NCBI GenBank assembly: GCA_018241685.1
Contig: JAFEDJ010000013.1
Location: 248,001-312,000 of the forward strand
Reading direction: 5' to 3'
DNA from: Pseudomonadota bacterium
GTDB taxonomy: Bacteria; Pseudomonadota; Gammaproteobacteria; Burkholderiales; Rhodocyclaceae
DNA length: 64,000 bases
Shown here one piece after another: positions 39,812-48,716 of the stretch. Numbering within the stretch: position 1 is the first letter of the stretch; each line of letters opens with the position of its first letter. Under the pieces are notes generated by a model. That model worked only from the letters and a program-made list of their open reading frames with translations, had not been told where the DNA came from and searched no databases. Made by a program: the position numbers and the translations under genes.

Positions 39812-41311
39812 ATGAATAAGTGCTTTCTCCTGACGAGCCTTGCCACTGCCCTACTTTTCAGCGCAAGTGCCGGTGCCGCACCGTTGCCAGATCTGGGCGA
39901 AGCATCGGCGGCTGTCGTCAGTCCGCAGATGGAACAGACCCTCGGTGCCCAGAGCATGCAGAGCCTACACGCCAGCGGCGCCTGGCTCGATGACCCGGAA
40001 GTCAATGCCTACCTGGAAAACCTGGGGCGGCGCCTGCTGCAGGGCGACCCCGAGACGGCCCGCGAGCCCTTCGAGTTCTTCGCCGTGGCATCCAATGAAC
40101 TCAACGCCTTCGCGCTGCCCGGCGGACATGTGGGCATCAATACTGCCCTGATCCTTGCCACGCAAAGCGAGAGCGAACTGGCATCGGTAATGGCCCACGA
40201 AATCAGCCACGTTTCGCAACACCACATCGCGCGTCAGATCGCCGGCCAAGCGGGCAACCAGGCCCTCTCCATCGCCGCGATGCTTGGTGCCCTTATCGCG
40301 GCGGGCACCGGCAACGGCCAGGCTGCGATGGCCGCAATGACGGGCGTCAGCGCTGCCCAGATCCAGAGCCAAATCAACTACACGCGCGAACACGAACAGG
40401 AAGCCGACCGCATCGGCTTTCAACTGCTTACCAACTCCGGCTTCGACCCGCGCGCCATGGCCAGCTTCTTCGAGCGCCTCCAGCAAGCCACCCGCCTGGC
40501 CGACTCTGCCAGCGTCCCCCCCTACCTGCGGACCCACCCGCTGACCCACGAACGTATCGCTGAGGCCCAAGACCGGGCATTCGCCAGCACCTATAAGCAG
40601 GTGCCGGACAGCCAGGAATACAACCTTGTCCGCGCCCTGCTGCGCAGCTATGAAGGCCAGCCGCAGGAAGCCGTGGCCCGCTTCACCACCGACCTGCAGG
40701 AAGGCCGCTACCAAGATCGCAACGCCGTCCGCTACGGCCTCGCCGCCGCCTATCTGCGTGCGCAGGATTTTGCCGCAGCCGAGAAGGAGCTCTCCGGGCT
40801 GGAGCGGGACAAGGTCCATCACCCGATGATCGAGGCGCTCGCCGGCCAGGTGCTCACCCAGTCTGGGCAAGACGGCGCCGCCCGACTGCGCTACGAAGCC
40901 GCGCTGAAACGCTATCCCGGCCATCTGCAACTGGTCTACGACTACCCCCGCCTGCTGATCAAGACCCGTGACTTCGGGCCTGCGCTCCAGTTTGCCGAGG
41001 CGCATCTCGTGCAGCGCCCGCAGGACCCCGATCTGCACCAGATTTCAGCGGAAGCCGCTGCGGCCCAGGGCCTCAACCAGAAGTCGCATTTCCACCAAGG
41101 GGAGTACTACGCCGCCATCGGCAACATCCGCAGCGCCCTCGAACAGTTCGAACTGGCATTGAAGAGCGCGGATGGCGACCAGCGCGACCAGCTCATCGTG
41201 GAAAGCCGGCTCGACGCTCTCCGCGCCAGACAGAAGGAAGAGCAGCAAACCAGGGGGATGTCCGCCAAACACGCGGAAAAATTCTCTTTACCGGCATTTA
41301 CAGGCAGATGA
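39812..41311 (+). CDS. Periplasmic M48 metalloprotease with TPR repeats (BepA/YfgC-like)
   Basis: A 499-residue exported zinc protease. The signal peptide (MNKCFLLTSLATALLFSASAGA) precedes the peptidase domain with HEISH (about 130-134) and the third zinc ligand in HEQEADRIG (about 196). The C-terminal half (about 280-470) holds TPR-like helices. BepA-type proteins check outer-membrane protein assembly and degrade stalled LptD or BamA substrates. It is divergent from the CpxR-like gene, with the triple GTAAA box between them, which points to induction by envelope stress. Confidence 0.93.
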   Translation: MNKCFLLTSLATALLFSASAGAAPLPDLGEASAAVVSPQMEQTLGAQSMQSLHASGAWLDDPEVNAYLENLGRRLLQGDPETAREPFEFFAVASNELNAFALPGGHVGINTALILATQSESELASVMAHEISHVSQHHIARQIAGQAGNQALSIAAMLGALIAAGTGNGQAAMAAMTGVSAAQIQSQINYTREHEQEADRIGFQLLTNSGFDPRAMASFFERLQQATRLADSASVPPYLRTHPLTHERIAEAQDRAFASTYKQVPDSQEYNLVRALLRSYEGQPQEAVARFTTDLQEGRYQDRNAVRYGLAAAYLRAQDFAAAEKELSGLERDKVHHPMIEALAGQVLTQSGQDGAARLRYEAALKRYPGHLQLVYDYPRLLIKTRDFGPALQFAEAHLVQRPQDPDLHQISAEAAAAQGLNQKSHFHQGEYYAAIGNIRSALEQFELALKSADGDQRDQLIVESRLDALRARQKEEQQTRGMSAKHAEKFSLPAFTGR

Positions 41312-41322
41312 CCGCCCTTTAC
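41287..41322 (+). promoter_or_regulatory. Second CpxR-type box cluster, upstream of the Spy-like gene
   Basis: TTTAC occurs at 41287 and 41297 (ten-base spacing) and again at 41318, 21 bases further or two helical turns. The first two lie in the last codons of the M48 gene. The cluster ends 72 bases before the Spy-like start, close to where the activator should bind. Confidence 0.65.
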
Positions 41323-41394
41323 CCGGTTCACCGCGAGAATTTCAGTCATCAGGTTGATCCCCCTGATGTACCCAATCAATGTTTGGAGACTGCA

Positions 41395-41934
41395 ATGAAA
41401 CTGCCTCGAAATCTTCTTTCCGCTCTGGTGGTAAGCGTCGGCATCGCCGCCATTCCCTTCGCCGTCCATGCAGGCGGAACCGGCGGCCACTGCCATGGAC
41501 CGGCCCAGCATGGTTTTGGGCCGGGGATGGAATTCGGAATGCATAGTGACGGCATTCCCCCGCTCCCCTTCCTGCGCGATCTGAATCTGACCGAAGGCCA
41601 GCGAGACCAGATCTTCATGGTCTTCCACGAACAGGCCCCAGCGGTCCGAGAGAAGGCCAAGGAGATCCGCAAGAGCCATGAGGAGCTTCGCGCCCTCACC
41701 TTCTCGGCCCAGTACGACGAAGCCAAGGTCAAGGCACTTGCCGAGCAAGGCGCCAAGGCCGCAGCCGAAATGGCCGAACTCCGCGCCGCGAATCTAAACA
41801 AGGTCTATCAGATCCTGACCCCGGAACAGCGCAAGAAGGCGGACGAGCGCAAGGCCGAATTCGAAGCCCGCGGCTTCCGCCATCCGCAGCTCCCGCCCCC
41901 CGCTGACGGCCGCGCTCCGGCACGGCGTGGCTGA
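41395..41934 (+). CDS. Spy/CpxP family periplasmic stress chaperone
   Basis: A 179-residue exported helical protein. A signal peptide (cleavage after VHA, near residue 24) is followed by a His/Gly-rich start and two LTxxQ motifs: LNLTEGQRDQI (about 65) and LTPEQRKKAD (about 144). LTxxQ motifs define the Spy/CpxP family, which protects periplasmic proteins and, for CpxP, holds CpxA inactive. Start 41395 has GGAGA upstream. It follows M48 by 83 bases, behind a GTAAA-box cluster, and is closed by a strong terminator. Confidence 0.9.
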   Translation: MKLPRNLLSALVVSVGIAAIPFAVHAGGTGGHCHGPAQHGFGPGMEFGMHSDGIPPLPFLRDLNLTEGQRDQIFMVFHEQAPAVREKAKEIRKSHEELRALTFSAQYDEAKVKALAEQGAKAAAEMAELRAANLNKVYQILTPEQRKKADERKAEFEARGFRHPQLPPPADGRAPARRG

Positions 41935-41984
41935 GCGATCCGTTCCCACGCAGGTGCTCAGGTTCCGGCAAGCATATCGTCCGT

Positions 41985-42027
41985 GAGTTGTCCAGATCGC
42001 CGATGAGCGATCTGGACAACTCCTTTT
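41985..42027 (+). terminator. Intrinsic terminator after the Spy-like gene
   Basis: A perfect 16-base stem (41985-42000 with 42007-42022) with a six-base loop, followed by CTTTT. One of the longest stems in the window. Confidence 0.85.
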
Positions 42028-42086
42028 CAGCGGCCCCCAGCTCGATGCTGAAACCCACTCTCTTCAACTCATAAGGAATGCACCCG

Positions 42087-42548
42087 ATGCGCGACCTCGA
42101 CCCGATCGACCGAAACATCCTCGACCACCTGCAACAGGATGGTCGTATCACCATGACCGATCTGGCCACGCGCATCGGTCTGTCAGCCACGCCCTGTACC
42201 GAACGGGTCCGCCGGCTGGAGCGCGAAGGCTTCATCACCGGCTATCACGCCCACCTGAACCCCCATGCGCTAGGCCTGAAACTGCTTGTCTTTGTCGAAA
42301 TCCGCCTCAGCGCGAAATGCGAGGAGATCTTCGACAAGGTCAAACAAGAACTGCTGAAGATTCCATCGGTCATGGAGTGCCACATGGTCTCCGGAGACTT
42401 CGATTATCTCGTCAAGGCCCGGCTCGCCGAAATGCACGACTATCGCAAGCTGTTGAGCAGCATCCTCCACCAACTGCCGCCCCACGCTGACTCCCGCAGC
42501 TATGTGGTGATGGAGGAACTGAAGGAAAGCCTTTACGTGGCCCCCTGA
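42087..42548 (+). CDS. Lrp/AsnC-family transcriptional regulator
   Basis: A 153-residue regulator. The N-terminal helix-turn-helix (about 8-60) reads LDPIDRNILDHLQQDGRIT then LATRIGLSATPCTERVRRLE. The C-terminal RAM/AsnC ligand domain (about 70-145) has VMECHMVSGDFDYLVKAR. This version is close to Lrp itself, which controls amino-acid metabolism. ATG 42087 is preferred over ATG 42078 because AAGGA abuts the latter but is nine bases from the former. putA and dadA in this window are natural candidate targets of such a regulator, but no site was seen. Confidence 0.93.
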   Translation: MRDLDPIDRNILDHLQQDGRITMTDLATRIGLSATPCTERVRRLEREGFITGYHAHLNPHALGLKLLVFVEIRLSAKCEEIFDKVKQELLKIPSVMECHMVSGDFDYLVKARLAEMHDYRKLLSSILHQLPPHADSRSYVVMEELKESLYVAP

Positions 42549-42594
42549 CGGCCTGGCCGCGCCAGGAAAGCTGCACGTAGACACGGGGCCGCCG

Positions 42595-43671
42595 TCAATC
42601 CGCAGCCGGAGCAGCCACGCCCTCCACCCCCAGCAACTCTTCCATCCGGTACAGGACGGCCTCATCCTTCACCACGCTGCGCAGCCATTCATGCAGGGGC
42701 ATGCGTCCCCATCGGACAGCCTTGTCGGCCAGGTAGGCCACCGGACTATGGGGCTCGGTCTGCCGGAAATACGCGGCGATCAGTTCGAGCTGGTGAATGG
42801 CCTGGACACGCGAATGGATAGCCTGCACGTGGAACTCCACGCCAGGCCCCCATTCCTGAGCGGAGACATGAAGGAAGCCAGACTTGACGCCGTCGGGCTC
42901 CTCCACTGCACCGCTTTCTCCGTCTGCTCTCAGATACGGCCTGATACTTCTGGATAGATCATCGAGAACATCAAGGCTGGCAGCGAATGACGGGCCAGAC
43001 TCGCCCATCCGCGCCTCGAGCAAGCTACGCAGCCCCCGCATGCAGACCGTGAGGCGCTCAATCTCGCCGAGACTATCGACGAGGTGCTGCCGCGGCGTGT
43101 CACGCATCGCAGCATCGAGGGTTGCCAGCAAATCGCCGGGACGACCGATCTCGGACTCATGCCCCGACTGTTCCGCGCCTGCAGCATGGCTCCGCGCCTG
43201 CTCCCTGGCCAGCAGGCTGACGACGCCCTTGGGTGAGTGTGACAAGGGAAGCTCCCGCAGCAAGCGCGTCGTCTGCACCAGCCACCAGTCGAACACACCG
43301 GCCCGGGACTCCTGGTTTCCATCCTCCTCCGGCAGGGGATGCAGCCCGTCCCAGAAGCGCTCGCACAGGCCGAGCAGGAGTTCGTAGCCATCAGCAAGGC
43401 CAGCCAGGCCGTCACGCTTGCAACGGGCTTCGGCAAACCAAGCGGCAACGCGCAGATCCTTGGTTCGGTGGGCCAGCAGCTCCGCACTCAGGCGTACGAC
43501 AGCGGCCCAATCCGCCTCCTTGATCTCCGCTACCCACTCGCCCTGGGCGAGAGTCGGATCGTCGAAGCGCCGCGCCTCCTGGAGCGCATCGAACTCCGCC
43601 GAGAACGACAAGTCCTCGCCACACGGGCCATCTAGATTTTCAAGCGGGGACAGCAGTTCTGGAAGATTCAT
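42595..43671 (-). CDS. tssA: TssA-like type VI secretion protein (ImpA N-terminal domain)
   Basis: A 358-residue protein with the ImpA/TssA N-terminal domain (about 1-130: GPCGEDLSFSAEFDAL, DLRVAAWFAEARCKRDGLAGLADGYELL-type pattern, FWDGLHPLPEEDGNQESRAGVFDWW). The C-terminal domain (HQLELIAAYFRQTEPHSPVAYLADKAVRWG) is also present. TssA caps the T6SS baseplate and sheath during assembly. No other T6SS gene lies in the window. GGAGG lies eight bases before ATG 43671. It is convergent with the Lrp gene. Confidence 0.85.
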   Translation of the reverse strand: MNLPELLSPLENLDGPCGEDLSFSAEFDALQEARRFDDPTLAQGEWVAEIKEADWAAVVRLSAELLAHRTKDLRVAAWFAEARCKRDGLAGLADGYELLLGLCERFWDGLHPLPEEDGNQESRAGVFDWWLVQTTRLLRELPLSHSPKGVVSLLAREQARSHAAGAEQSGHESEIGRPGDLLATLDAAMRDTPRQHLVDSLGEIERLTVCMRGLRSLLEARMGESGPSFAASLDVLDDLSRSIRPYLRADGESGAVEEPDGVKSGFLHVSAQEWGPGVEFHVQAIHSRVQAIHQLELIAAYFRQTEPHSPVAYLADKAVRWGRMPLHEWLRSVVKDEAVLYRMEELLGVEGVAAPAAD

Positions 43672-43818
43672 CGAGGCCTCCTGCAAGGGATCTTGGAAGG
43701 CCAAAATAATGCACAACAAATACCCCTATGTCATCAATCAAACCATCTCCGATCGATCCTGCAATCGCACAGCGCCGGCTCGATGCCCCCGAGCAAAGAC
43801 AGCAGCCCGTACGACTCG

Positions 43819-43849
43819 AAAAAAAAGGGCGCTGCACGCGCCCCTTTTG
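43819..43849 (-). terminator. Intrinsic terminator after tatC
   Basis: On the minus strand GGGCGC pairs with GCGCCC around a five-base loop and is followed by a run of at least six T residues. Confidence 0.85.
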
Positions 43850-43852
43850 TTT

Positions 43853-44590
43853 TCACTCCGCTGCGGCCTCTATGCGCCCCTTACTGACGAAGCGGGCCAG
43901 GAATATACCGAGCTCGTACAGCAGGCACATCGGGATGGCCAGCATGAGTTGGGAAACGACATCCGGCGGCGTGACGACGGCGGCAACCACGAAGGCCCCA
44001 ACGATCACATAGGGACGCGCCTCCTTGAGCTTGGCCACGTCCACCACCCCCATCTTGGTCAGGATGATGACGAAGACCGGCACCTCGAAAGTGATGCCGA
44101 AAGCCAGGAACATGGACATCACGAAGGAAAGGTACTGCTCGATATCCGGCGCCGGCGTGATGCTCTTGGGCGCAAATGTGGCAATGAACTTGAAGACCGT
44201 ACCGAAGACGAAGAAATAACAGAATGCCATCCCTGCCACGAACAGCACCGTACTGCCAATCACCAGCGGCAGGGCCAGACGCTTTTCGTGAGCATACAGC
44301 CCCGGCGCGATGAAAGCCCAGGCCTGATAGAGCAGAAAGGGCAAGGCAATGACAAAGGCCACCATGAGGGTGACCTTCATCGGCACAAAGAACGGCGTGA
44401 CCACGCCGGTGGCAATCATGCGGGTGCCTTCGGGCAGGGCCTGCATCATCGGATGGGCGAGAACGTCGTAGATATCGCCGGCCCAGGGCATCAGGCAAGC
44501 GAAGACGACCAGCAGCGCAACCACGCAGCGCAGCAGGCGGTCGCGCAGTTCGATGAGGTGGGAGATAAAACTGTCTTCCTGAACGCTCAT
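43853..44590 (-). CDS. tatC: Sec-independent protein translocase TatC
   Basis: A 245-residue six-helix membrane protein that recognises twin-arginine signal peptides. It begins with the conserved cytoplasmic segment SFISHLIELRDRLLRC and contains FYQAWAFIAPGLYAHEKR-type sequence (LLYQAWAFIAPGLY) after the first periplasmic loop. Its ATG overlaps the tatB stop. The bc1 Rieske protein encoded at 29329-29922 is a likely substrate. An intrinsic terminator follows directly. Confidence 0.97.
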   Translation of the reverse strand: MSVQEDSFISHLIELRDRLLRCVVALLVVFACLMPWAGDIYDVLAHPMMQALPEGTRMIATGVVTPFFVPMKVTLMVAFVIALPFLLYQAWAFIAPGLYAHEKRLALPLVIGSTVLFVAGMAFCYFFVFGTVFKFIATFAPKSITPAPDIEQYLSFVMSMFLAFGITFEVPVFVIILTKMGVVDVAKLKEARPYVIVGAFVVAAVVTPPDVVSQLMLAIPMCLLYELGIFLARFVSKGRIEAAAE

Positions 44591-45081
44591 GTTGTCTTGG
44601 AACTCTTGGATGCAGGCTCAGGACGGTCGATATCGAGAGCCAACTGGCGCTCGTCCAGTTCCGGATCGGGCATCAACATCGTATCGGGCATGGTTTCTGC
44701 ATCCAGTGGCCTCGTGGCAGACGCAGACACCGCCGACTCTCCAACGGGATCCGCCGAAGCCTTGAAGCTGCTTTCCAGATCGGCAACAGCCGACGACGCG
44801 GACCGCAGAGACGACGCAACGCCGCTTTCAATGCCGGCGACCTCGCTCCGGACCGTGGATTCGAATTCCATCGCCGACTTACGGGCTTCTTCCTGCAGGC
44901 GCTTAAGCTCGTCGAGCTGCATCTCGCGGTTGATGTCCGATTTGACGTCGGCCACATAGCGCTGCAGACGCCCCAGGAGGTGCCCAGTCGTTCGCGCCAC
45001 CTTGGGCAGACGCTCGGGCCCAAGTACCAACAGAGCTACGATACCGATGACTACGAGTTCAGAAAAACCGATGTCGAACAT
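44587..45081 (-). CDS. tatB: Sec-independent protein translocase TatB
   Basis: A 164-residue protein beginning MFDIGFSELVVIGIVALLVLGPERLP, the typical TatB membrane helix plus hinge, followed by an amphipathic helix (KVARTTGHLLGRLQRYVADVKSDI) and a long variable acidic tail. It forms the receptor complex with TatC and overlaps its gene by four bases. A terminator-like hairpin separates it from tatA upstream, so TatB and TatC are probably made in smaller amounts. Confidence 0.95.
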   Translation of the reverse strand: MFDIGFSELVVIGIVALLVLGPERLPKVARTTGHLLGRLQRYVADVKSDINREMQLDELKRLQEEARKSAMEFESTVRSEVAGIESGVASSLRSASSAVADLESSFKASADPVGESAVSASATRPLDAETMPDTMLMPDPELDERQLALDIDRPEPASKSSKTT

Positions 45082-45132
45082 TCCATCTGCCTAAGGAGAG
45101 TGAGCGCTGATCGCGGGCGCAACGCGCCAGAA

Positions 45133-45160
45133 ACGAAAAAGGGGCGTGATGCGCCCCTAC
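45133..45160 (-). terminator. Intrinsic terminator between tatA and tatB
   Basis: On the minus strand AGGGGCG pairs with CGCCCCT around a five-base loop and is followed by five T residues, 27 bases past the tatA stop and 52 bases before tatB. This is a complete rho-independent terminator in the middle of an operon. Confidence 0.8.
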
Positions 45161-45184
45161 TCCGCGACTGACGCGGGAACGGGA

Positions 45185-45412
45185 TCAGGACTTGTTCTTT
45201 TCCCGCGCTTCCGCGTCGATGGTTTGACCGCCGCCAGAGGCGATCTTCTGGTTCGCGTCGCCGGCGCCCTGGTCGGCATCACGCATGCCTTCCTTGAAGC
45301 CCTTGACCGCCCCACCGAGATCCTGCCCGATGTTGCGCAGCTTCTTGGTGCCGAACACGAGCATCACGATCACCAGAACGATCAGCCAGTGCCAAATGCT
45401 GAATGAACCCAT
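45185..45412 (-). CDS. tatA: Sec-independent protein translocase TatA
   Basis: A 75-residue pore-forming Tat component with one N-terminal membrane helix ([15 protein letters not shown]), the [24 protein letters not shown] hinge and amphipathic helix, and a polar tail. It lies 18 bases after hinT and is followed by an intrinsic terminator before tatB. It is the last gene expressed at full level from the his-hinT-tatA transcript, which agrees with the excess of TatA over TatB and TatC in known systems. Confidence 0.95.
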   Translation of the reverse strand: MGSFSIWHWLIVLVIVMLVFGTKKLRNIGQDLGGAVKGFKEGMRDADQGAGDANQKIASGGGQTIDAEAREKNKS

Positions 45413-45430
45413 TCAAAAATCTCCTTGAAA

Positions 45431-45778
45431 CTACCGTTTAAGCATCGGCCCGACCGGCTCTTGCCCACCAACGATGTGCATGTGCACATGCATGACTTCC
45501 TGCCCGCCGACGCGACCGGTATTGATGATGGACCGGAAGCCATCGGGACTTCCTTGATCGGCGGCAATCTGGTTGGCCAGGACCAGCATCTTGCCGAAGA
45601 CGGGGATGTCTTCCGGCGTGGCGTGTGCCAGCGACGTGACATGCTTCTTCGGGATGACCAGCACGTGGACCGGACGCTGAGGCTGGATGTCCTTGAAAGC
45701 CAGCACCTCGTCGTCCTCATACACCTTTGCCGCCGGGATCTCGCCCCGGACGATACGGCAGAACAGACAGTCTTGCAT
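45431..45778 (-). CDS. hinT: Histidine triad nucleotide-binding protein
   Basis: A 115-residue HIT-family purine phosphoramidase. It begins MQDCLFCRIVRGEIPAAKVYEDD and has the catalytic HVHMH triad near residues 98-102 followed by IVGGQ. Start 45778 gives the family-standard N-terminus; a longer frame runs into hisE. It sits between hisE and tatA, 13 bases after hisE, an order conserved in many betaproteobacteria. Confidence 0.95.
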   Translation of the reverse strand: MQDCLFCRIVRGEIPAAKVYEDDEVLAFKDIQPQRPVHVLVIPKKHVTSLAHATPEDIPVFGKMLVLANQIAADQGSPDGFRSIINTGRVGGQEVMHVHMHIVGGQEPVGPMLKR

Positions 45779-45791
45779 CGCGAAAATTCCC

Positions 45792-46118
45792 TTACTTGGC
45801 GCTGCGGGACTTCTTCTCATCGATGCCCGACACGCCTTCGCGGCGGCGGAATTCAGCGAGCACGTCGTCCACCGACAGCCCATAGTGGGCCAGCAGGACC
45901 ATGGTGTGGAACCACAGGTCGGTGACTTCCCACACCACGTGCAGCAAATCCTTGTCCTTGGCCGCCATTATGGTCTCAGCGGCTTCCTCGGCAACTTTCT
46001 TGCAGATGGCGTCGGTGCCCTTGTGGAACAGGCTGGAAACATAAGAGGAATCGGGACTGGCTTCCTTGCGCTCCGCAAGGGTTTGCGCCACCCGGTGCAG
46101 CACTTCGATATCGATCAT
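45792..46118 (-). CDS. hisE: Phosphoribosyl-ATP pyrophosphatase
   Basis: A 108-residue MazG-like enzyme for the second step of histidine synthesis. It has the [11 protein letters not shown] and [16 protein letters not shown] ([17 protein letters not shown]) metal-binding helices. It is separate from hisI rather than fused as in E. coli. Its ATG overlaps the hisI stop by four bases. Confidence 0.96.
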   Translation of the reverse strand: MIDIEVLHRVAQTLAERKEASPDSSYVSSLFHKGTDAICKKVAEEAAETIMAAKDKDLLHVVWEVTDLWFHTMVLLAHYGLSVDDVLAEFRRREGVSGIDEKKSRSAK

Positions 46119-46507
46119 TTGTATATGTCCTTCGGGTCTTTGAGAACCGGTTCGACAGTCTCCCAGCGGCCGTCAGCGAAGTACTTCTGGAAGAAGCAGC
46201 TGCGCCGCCCGGTGTGACAGGCAATGCCACCGACCTGCTCGATCTTCAGGAGCACCACGTCGTTGTCGCAATCGACGCGGATCTCACGGATCTTCTGCGT
46301 GTGGCCGGACTCCTCCCCCTTGTGCCACAGACGCCCACGGGAACGCGAGAAATACACGGCTTCGCCGAGTTCTGCAGTCTTGGCCAAGGCCTCGCGGTTC
46401 ATCCACGCGAACATCAGCACATCACCGGTTTCGGCATCCTGGGCGATGGCCGGGATCAGGCCGTCCTTGTCCCAGGCCAGTTCGTCGAGCCATGCAGAAT
46501 TGCTCAC
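46115..46507 (-). CDS. hisI: Phosphoribosyl-AMP cyclohydrolase
   Basis: A 130-residue zinc enzyme for the third step of histidine synthesis. Its signatures are [13 protein letters not shown], the [18 protein letters not shown] segment and the [13 protein letters not shown] / [10 protein letters not shown] zinc and metal sites. It stands alone as a single-domain protein, overlaps hisF at its start and hisE at its end, and is typical of betaproteobacterial his clusters. Confidence 0.97.
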   Translation of the reverse strand: MSNSAWLDELAWDKDGLIPAIAQDAETGDVLMFAWMNREALAKTAELGEAVYFSRSRGRLWHKGEESGHTQKIREIRVDCDNDVVLLKIEQVGGIACHTGRRSCFFQKYFADGRWETVEPVLKDPKDIYK

Positions 46508-47262
46508 AGGCGCACCTCGATACCGCGGGCGCGCATCAGCTCCTTGGCTTCGCGCACAGTGTGATCACCGAAATGGAAGATACTGGCGGCAAGCACCGCA
46601 TCCGCCCGCCCTTTGGTGACACCATCGGCCAGATGGTCGAGGCTGCCGACGCCGCCACTGGCGATGACCGGGATGGACACCGCATCGGATACCGCGCGGG
46701 TCAGCTCCAGGTCGAAGCCGTTCTTGGTGCCGTCCCGGTCCATGCTGGTGAGCAGGATCTCGCCAGCACCGAGGGACTCGATGCGTCGCGCCCACTCGAT
46801 GGCATCGAGGCCGGTGCGGTTGCGCCCACCGTGGGTGAACACCTCCCACTTGCCCGGCGCCACCTGCTTGGCATCGATGGCCACCACAATGCACTGGCTA
46901 CCGACCTTGCCTGAGGCATCGGCCACCACCTGCGGGTTATTCACCGCGGCGGTGTTGATGCTGACCTTGTCGGCACCGGCATTGAGCAAGCGGCGCACGT
47001 CATCGACGGTCCGCACACCGCCACCGACGGTGAGCGGAATGAAGACCTGTTCGGCGACCTGCTCGACCACGTGCAGGATGATGTTGCGGTCGTCGGAGCT
47101 GGCGGTGATGTCGAGGAAGGTGATCTCGTCGGCACCCTGCTCGTCATAGCGGCGGGCGACCTCGACCGGGTCGCCAGCATCGCGCAGCTCGACGAAATTG
47201 ACGCCCTTGACGACACGACCAGCGCTGACGTCGAGGCAGGGAATGATGCGTTTGGCCAGCAT
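46504..47262 (-). CDS. hisF: Imidazole glycerol phosphate synthase cyclase subunit
   Basis: A 252-residue TIM barrel that, with HisH, makes imidazole glycerol phosphate and AICAR. It begins [20 protein letters not shown] with the catalytic Asp in CLDV; the second is in [15 protein letters not shown]. It follows hisA by three bases and overlaps hisI. The HisH partner is encoded at 48078-48716 in the same direction. Confidence 0.98.
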   Translation of the reverse strand: MLAKRIIPCLDVSAGRVVKGVNFVELRDAGDPVEVARRYDEQGADEITFLDITASSDDRNIILHVVEQVAEQVFIPLTVGGGVRTVDDVRRLLNAGADKVSINTAAVNNPQVVADASGKVGSQCIVVAIDAKQVAPGKWEVFTHGGRNRTGLDAIEWARRIESLGAGEILLTSMDRDGTKNGFDLELTRAVSDAVSIPVIASGGVGSLDHLADGVTKGRADAVLAASIFHFGDHTVREAKELMRARGIEVRL

Positions 47263-47265
47263 GAA

Positions 47266-48012
47266 TCAGTCCGCAGGGCTCAGCTCGTCGGCACGAGCCT
47301 GAGCGGCAGCGAAGTCCAGCGTGCCTTCATAGATCGCGCGACCGGTGATGGCGCCGGTGATGCCTTCGGATTCGACGGCGCACAGAGCCTCCACATCGGC
47401 CAGCGCGGCGATGCCGCCGCTGGCGATGACCGGGATGCGCAGGGCCTGGGCCAGCTTGACGGTGGCCTCGATGTTCACGCCGGACAGCATGCCGTCGCGG
47501 CCGATGTCCGTGTAGATGACACCTTCGACTCCGTAATCCTCGAACTTCTTGGCGAGGTCCACGACATCATGGCCGGTCAGCTTGGACCAGCCGTCCACGG
47601 CCACCTTGCCGTCCTTGGCATCCAGGCCGACGATGATGTGGCCCGGGAAAGCGCTGCACGCGTCGTGCAGGAAGCCCGGATTCTTCACCGCAGCGGTGCC
47701 GATGATCACATAGCTGAGGCCGGCATCGAGATAACGCTCGATGGTGTCCAGGTCGCGGATGCCGCCACCCAACTGGACCGGGATCTCGTCACCGACTTCC
47801 TGCAGGATGGATTTGATCGCGGCTTCATTCTTCGGCTTGCCGGCGAAGGCGCCGTTGAGGTCCACCAGATGGAGGCGCCGGGCACCTTGGTCGGCCCAGT
47901 GGCGAGCCATCGACCGTGGATCTTCGGAGAAGACCGTGGCAGCGTCCATTTCGCCTTGTTTCAGGCGCACGCAGTGACCGTCCTTGAGGTCAATAGCGGG
48001 AATCAGCAGCAT
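47266..48012 (-). CDS. hisA: ProFAR isomerase (HisA)
   Basis: A 248-residue TIM-barrel isomerase for the fourth step of histidine synthesis. It begins [20 protein letters not shown] with the catalytic Asp in AIDLKDG; the second is in [12 protein letters not shown]. The phosphate-binding ASGGIA segment is near the C-terminus. It lies 65 bases after hisH; that gap shows no obvious hairpin. Confidence 0.98.
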   Translation of the reverse strand: MLLIPAIDLKDGHCVRLKQGEMDAATVFSEDPRSMARHWADQGARRLHLVDLNGAFAGKPKNEAAIKSILQEVGDEIPVQLGGGIRDLDTIERYLDAGLSYVIIGTAAVKNPGFLHDACSAFPGHIIVGLDAKDGKVAVDGWSKLTGHDVVDLAKKFEDYGVEGVIYTDIGRDGMLSGVNIEATVKLAQALRIPVIASGGIAALADVEALCAVESEGITGAITGRAIYEGTLDFAAAQARADELSPAD

Positions 48013-48077
48013 AAGAGGAAAGACGGTAAGGAGTTGAAACGGAATGCGGGATGACGAAAAGCCGCGCTTCAGGAATC

Positions 48078-48716
48078 TCAGGGATTCCAGGTAACGAAGT
48101 TGGACAGCAGTTGCAGGCCCGCGTGCGCGCTCTTTTCCGGGTGGAATTGAATGGCGAAGATATTAGCCTGCGCTACCGCGCCGGTAAAGGGGATGCCGTA
48201 GTCCGTGGTAGCCGCCACAATGGCAGGATCTGCCGGATCGACGTAATAACTGTGTACGTAATAAAAACGGGCGCCGTCCTCGATGTTGGCCCACAGGGGA
48301 TGCGCCTGCTTCTGCCACACCTCGTTCCAGCCCATGTGCGGAACCTTCAGGCGCGAACCGTCGGCCGCCACCATCTTGTCGGCGGGGAAGCGACGCACCT
48401 CGCCGCGGAAGATGCCAAGCCCCGGCACATTGCCTTCCTCGCTGTGCTCGAAGAGCATCTGCTGGCCGATGCAAATCCCCAGGAACGGCTTGCTGCGGGC
48501 TGCCTCGAGCACCGCCGGACGCAGGCCACGGGCATCCAGCTCGCGCATGCAGTCAGGCATCGCGCCCTGTCCCGGGAAAACCACCCGCTCCGCCGACAGC
48601 ACTTCGGCCGGATCGGCGGTGACAACGACCTCAACCCCGTCGGAGACATGTTCGATGGCCTTGGCCACCGAACGCAGGTTGCCCATGCCGTAATCGATGA
48701 TTGCGATCTTGCTCAC
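48078..48716 (-). CDS. hisH: Imidazole glycerol phosphate synthase glutamine amidotransferase subunit
   Basis: A 212-residue class I glutamine amidotransferase that supplies ammonia to HisF. It has the nucleophile in [13 protein letters not shown] (about Cys83), the [11 protein letters not shown] start and the catalytic His in [11 protein letters not shown]. The start is GTG 48716, which overlaps the hisB stop as GTGA; extending further would run inside hisB. Confidence 0.96.
   Translation of the reverse strand: MSKIAIIDYGMGNLRSVAKAIEHVSDGVEVVVTADPAEVLSAERVVFPGQGAMPDCMRELDARGLRPAVLEAARSKPFLGICIGQQMLFEHSEEGNVPGLGIFRGEVRRFPADKMVAADGSRLKVPHMGWNEVWQKQAHPLWANIEDGARFYYVHSYYVDPADPAIVAATTDYGIPFTGAVAQANIFAIQFHPEKSAHAGLQLLSNFVTWNP

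Noticed and set aside
43672..43852. Sigma-54 promoter before tssA (TTGGCC...TTGC)
   Set aside because: The GG and GC doublets are 16 bases apart rather than the required 10, so it does not fit a -24/-12 element.
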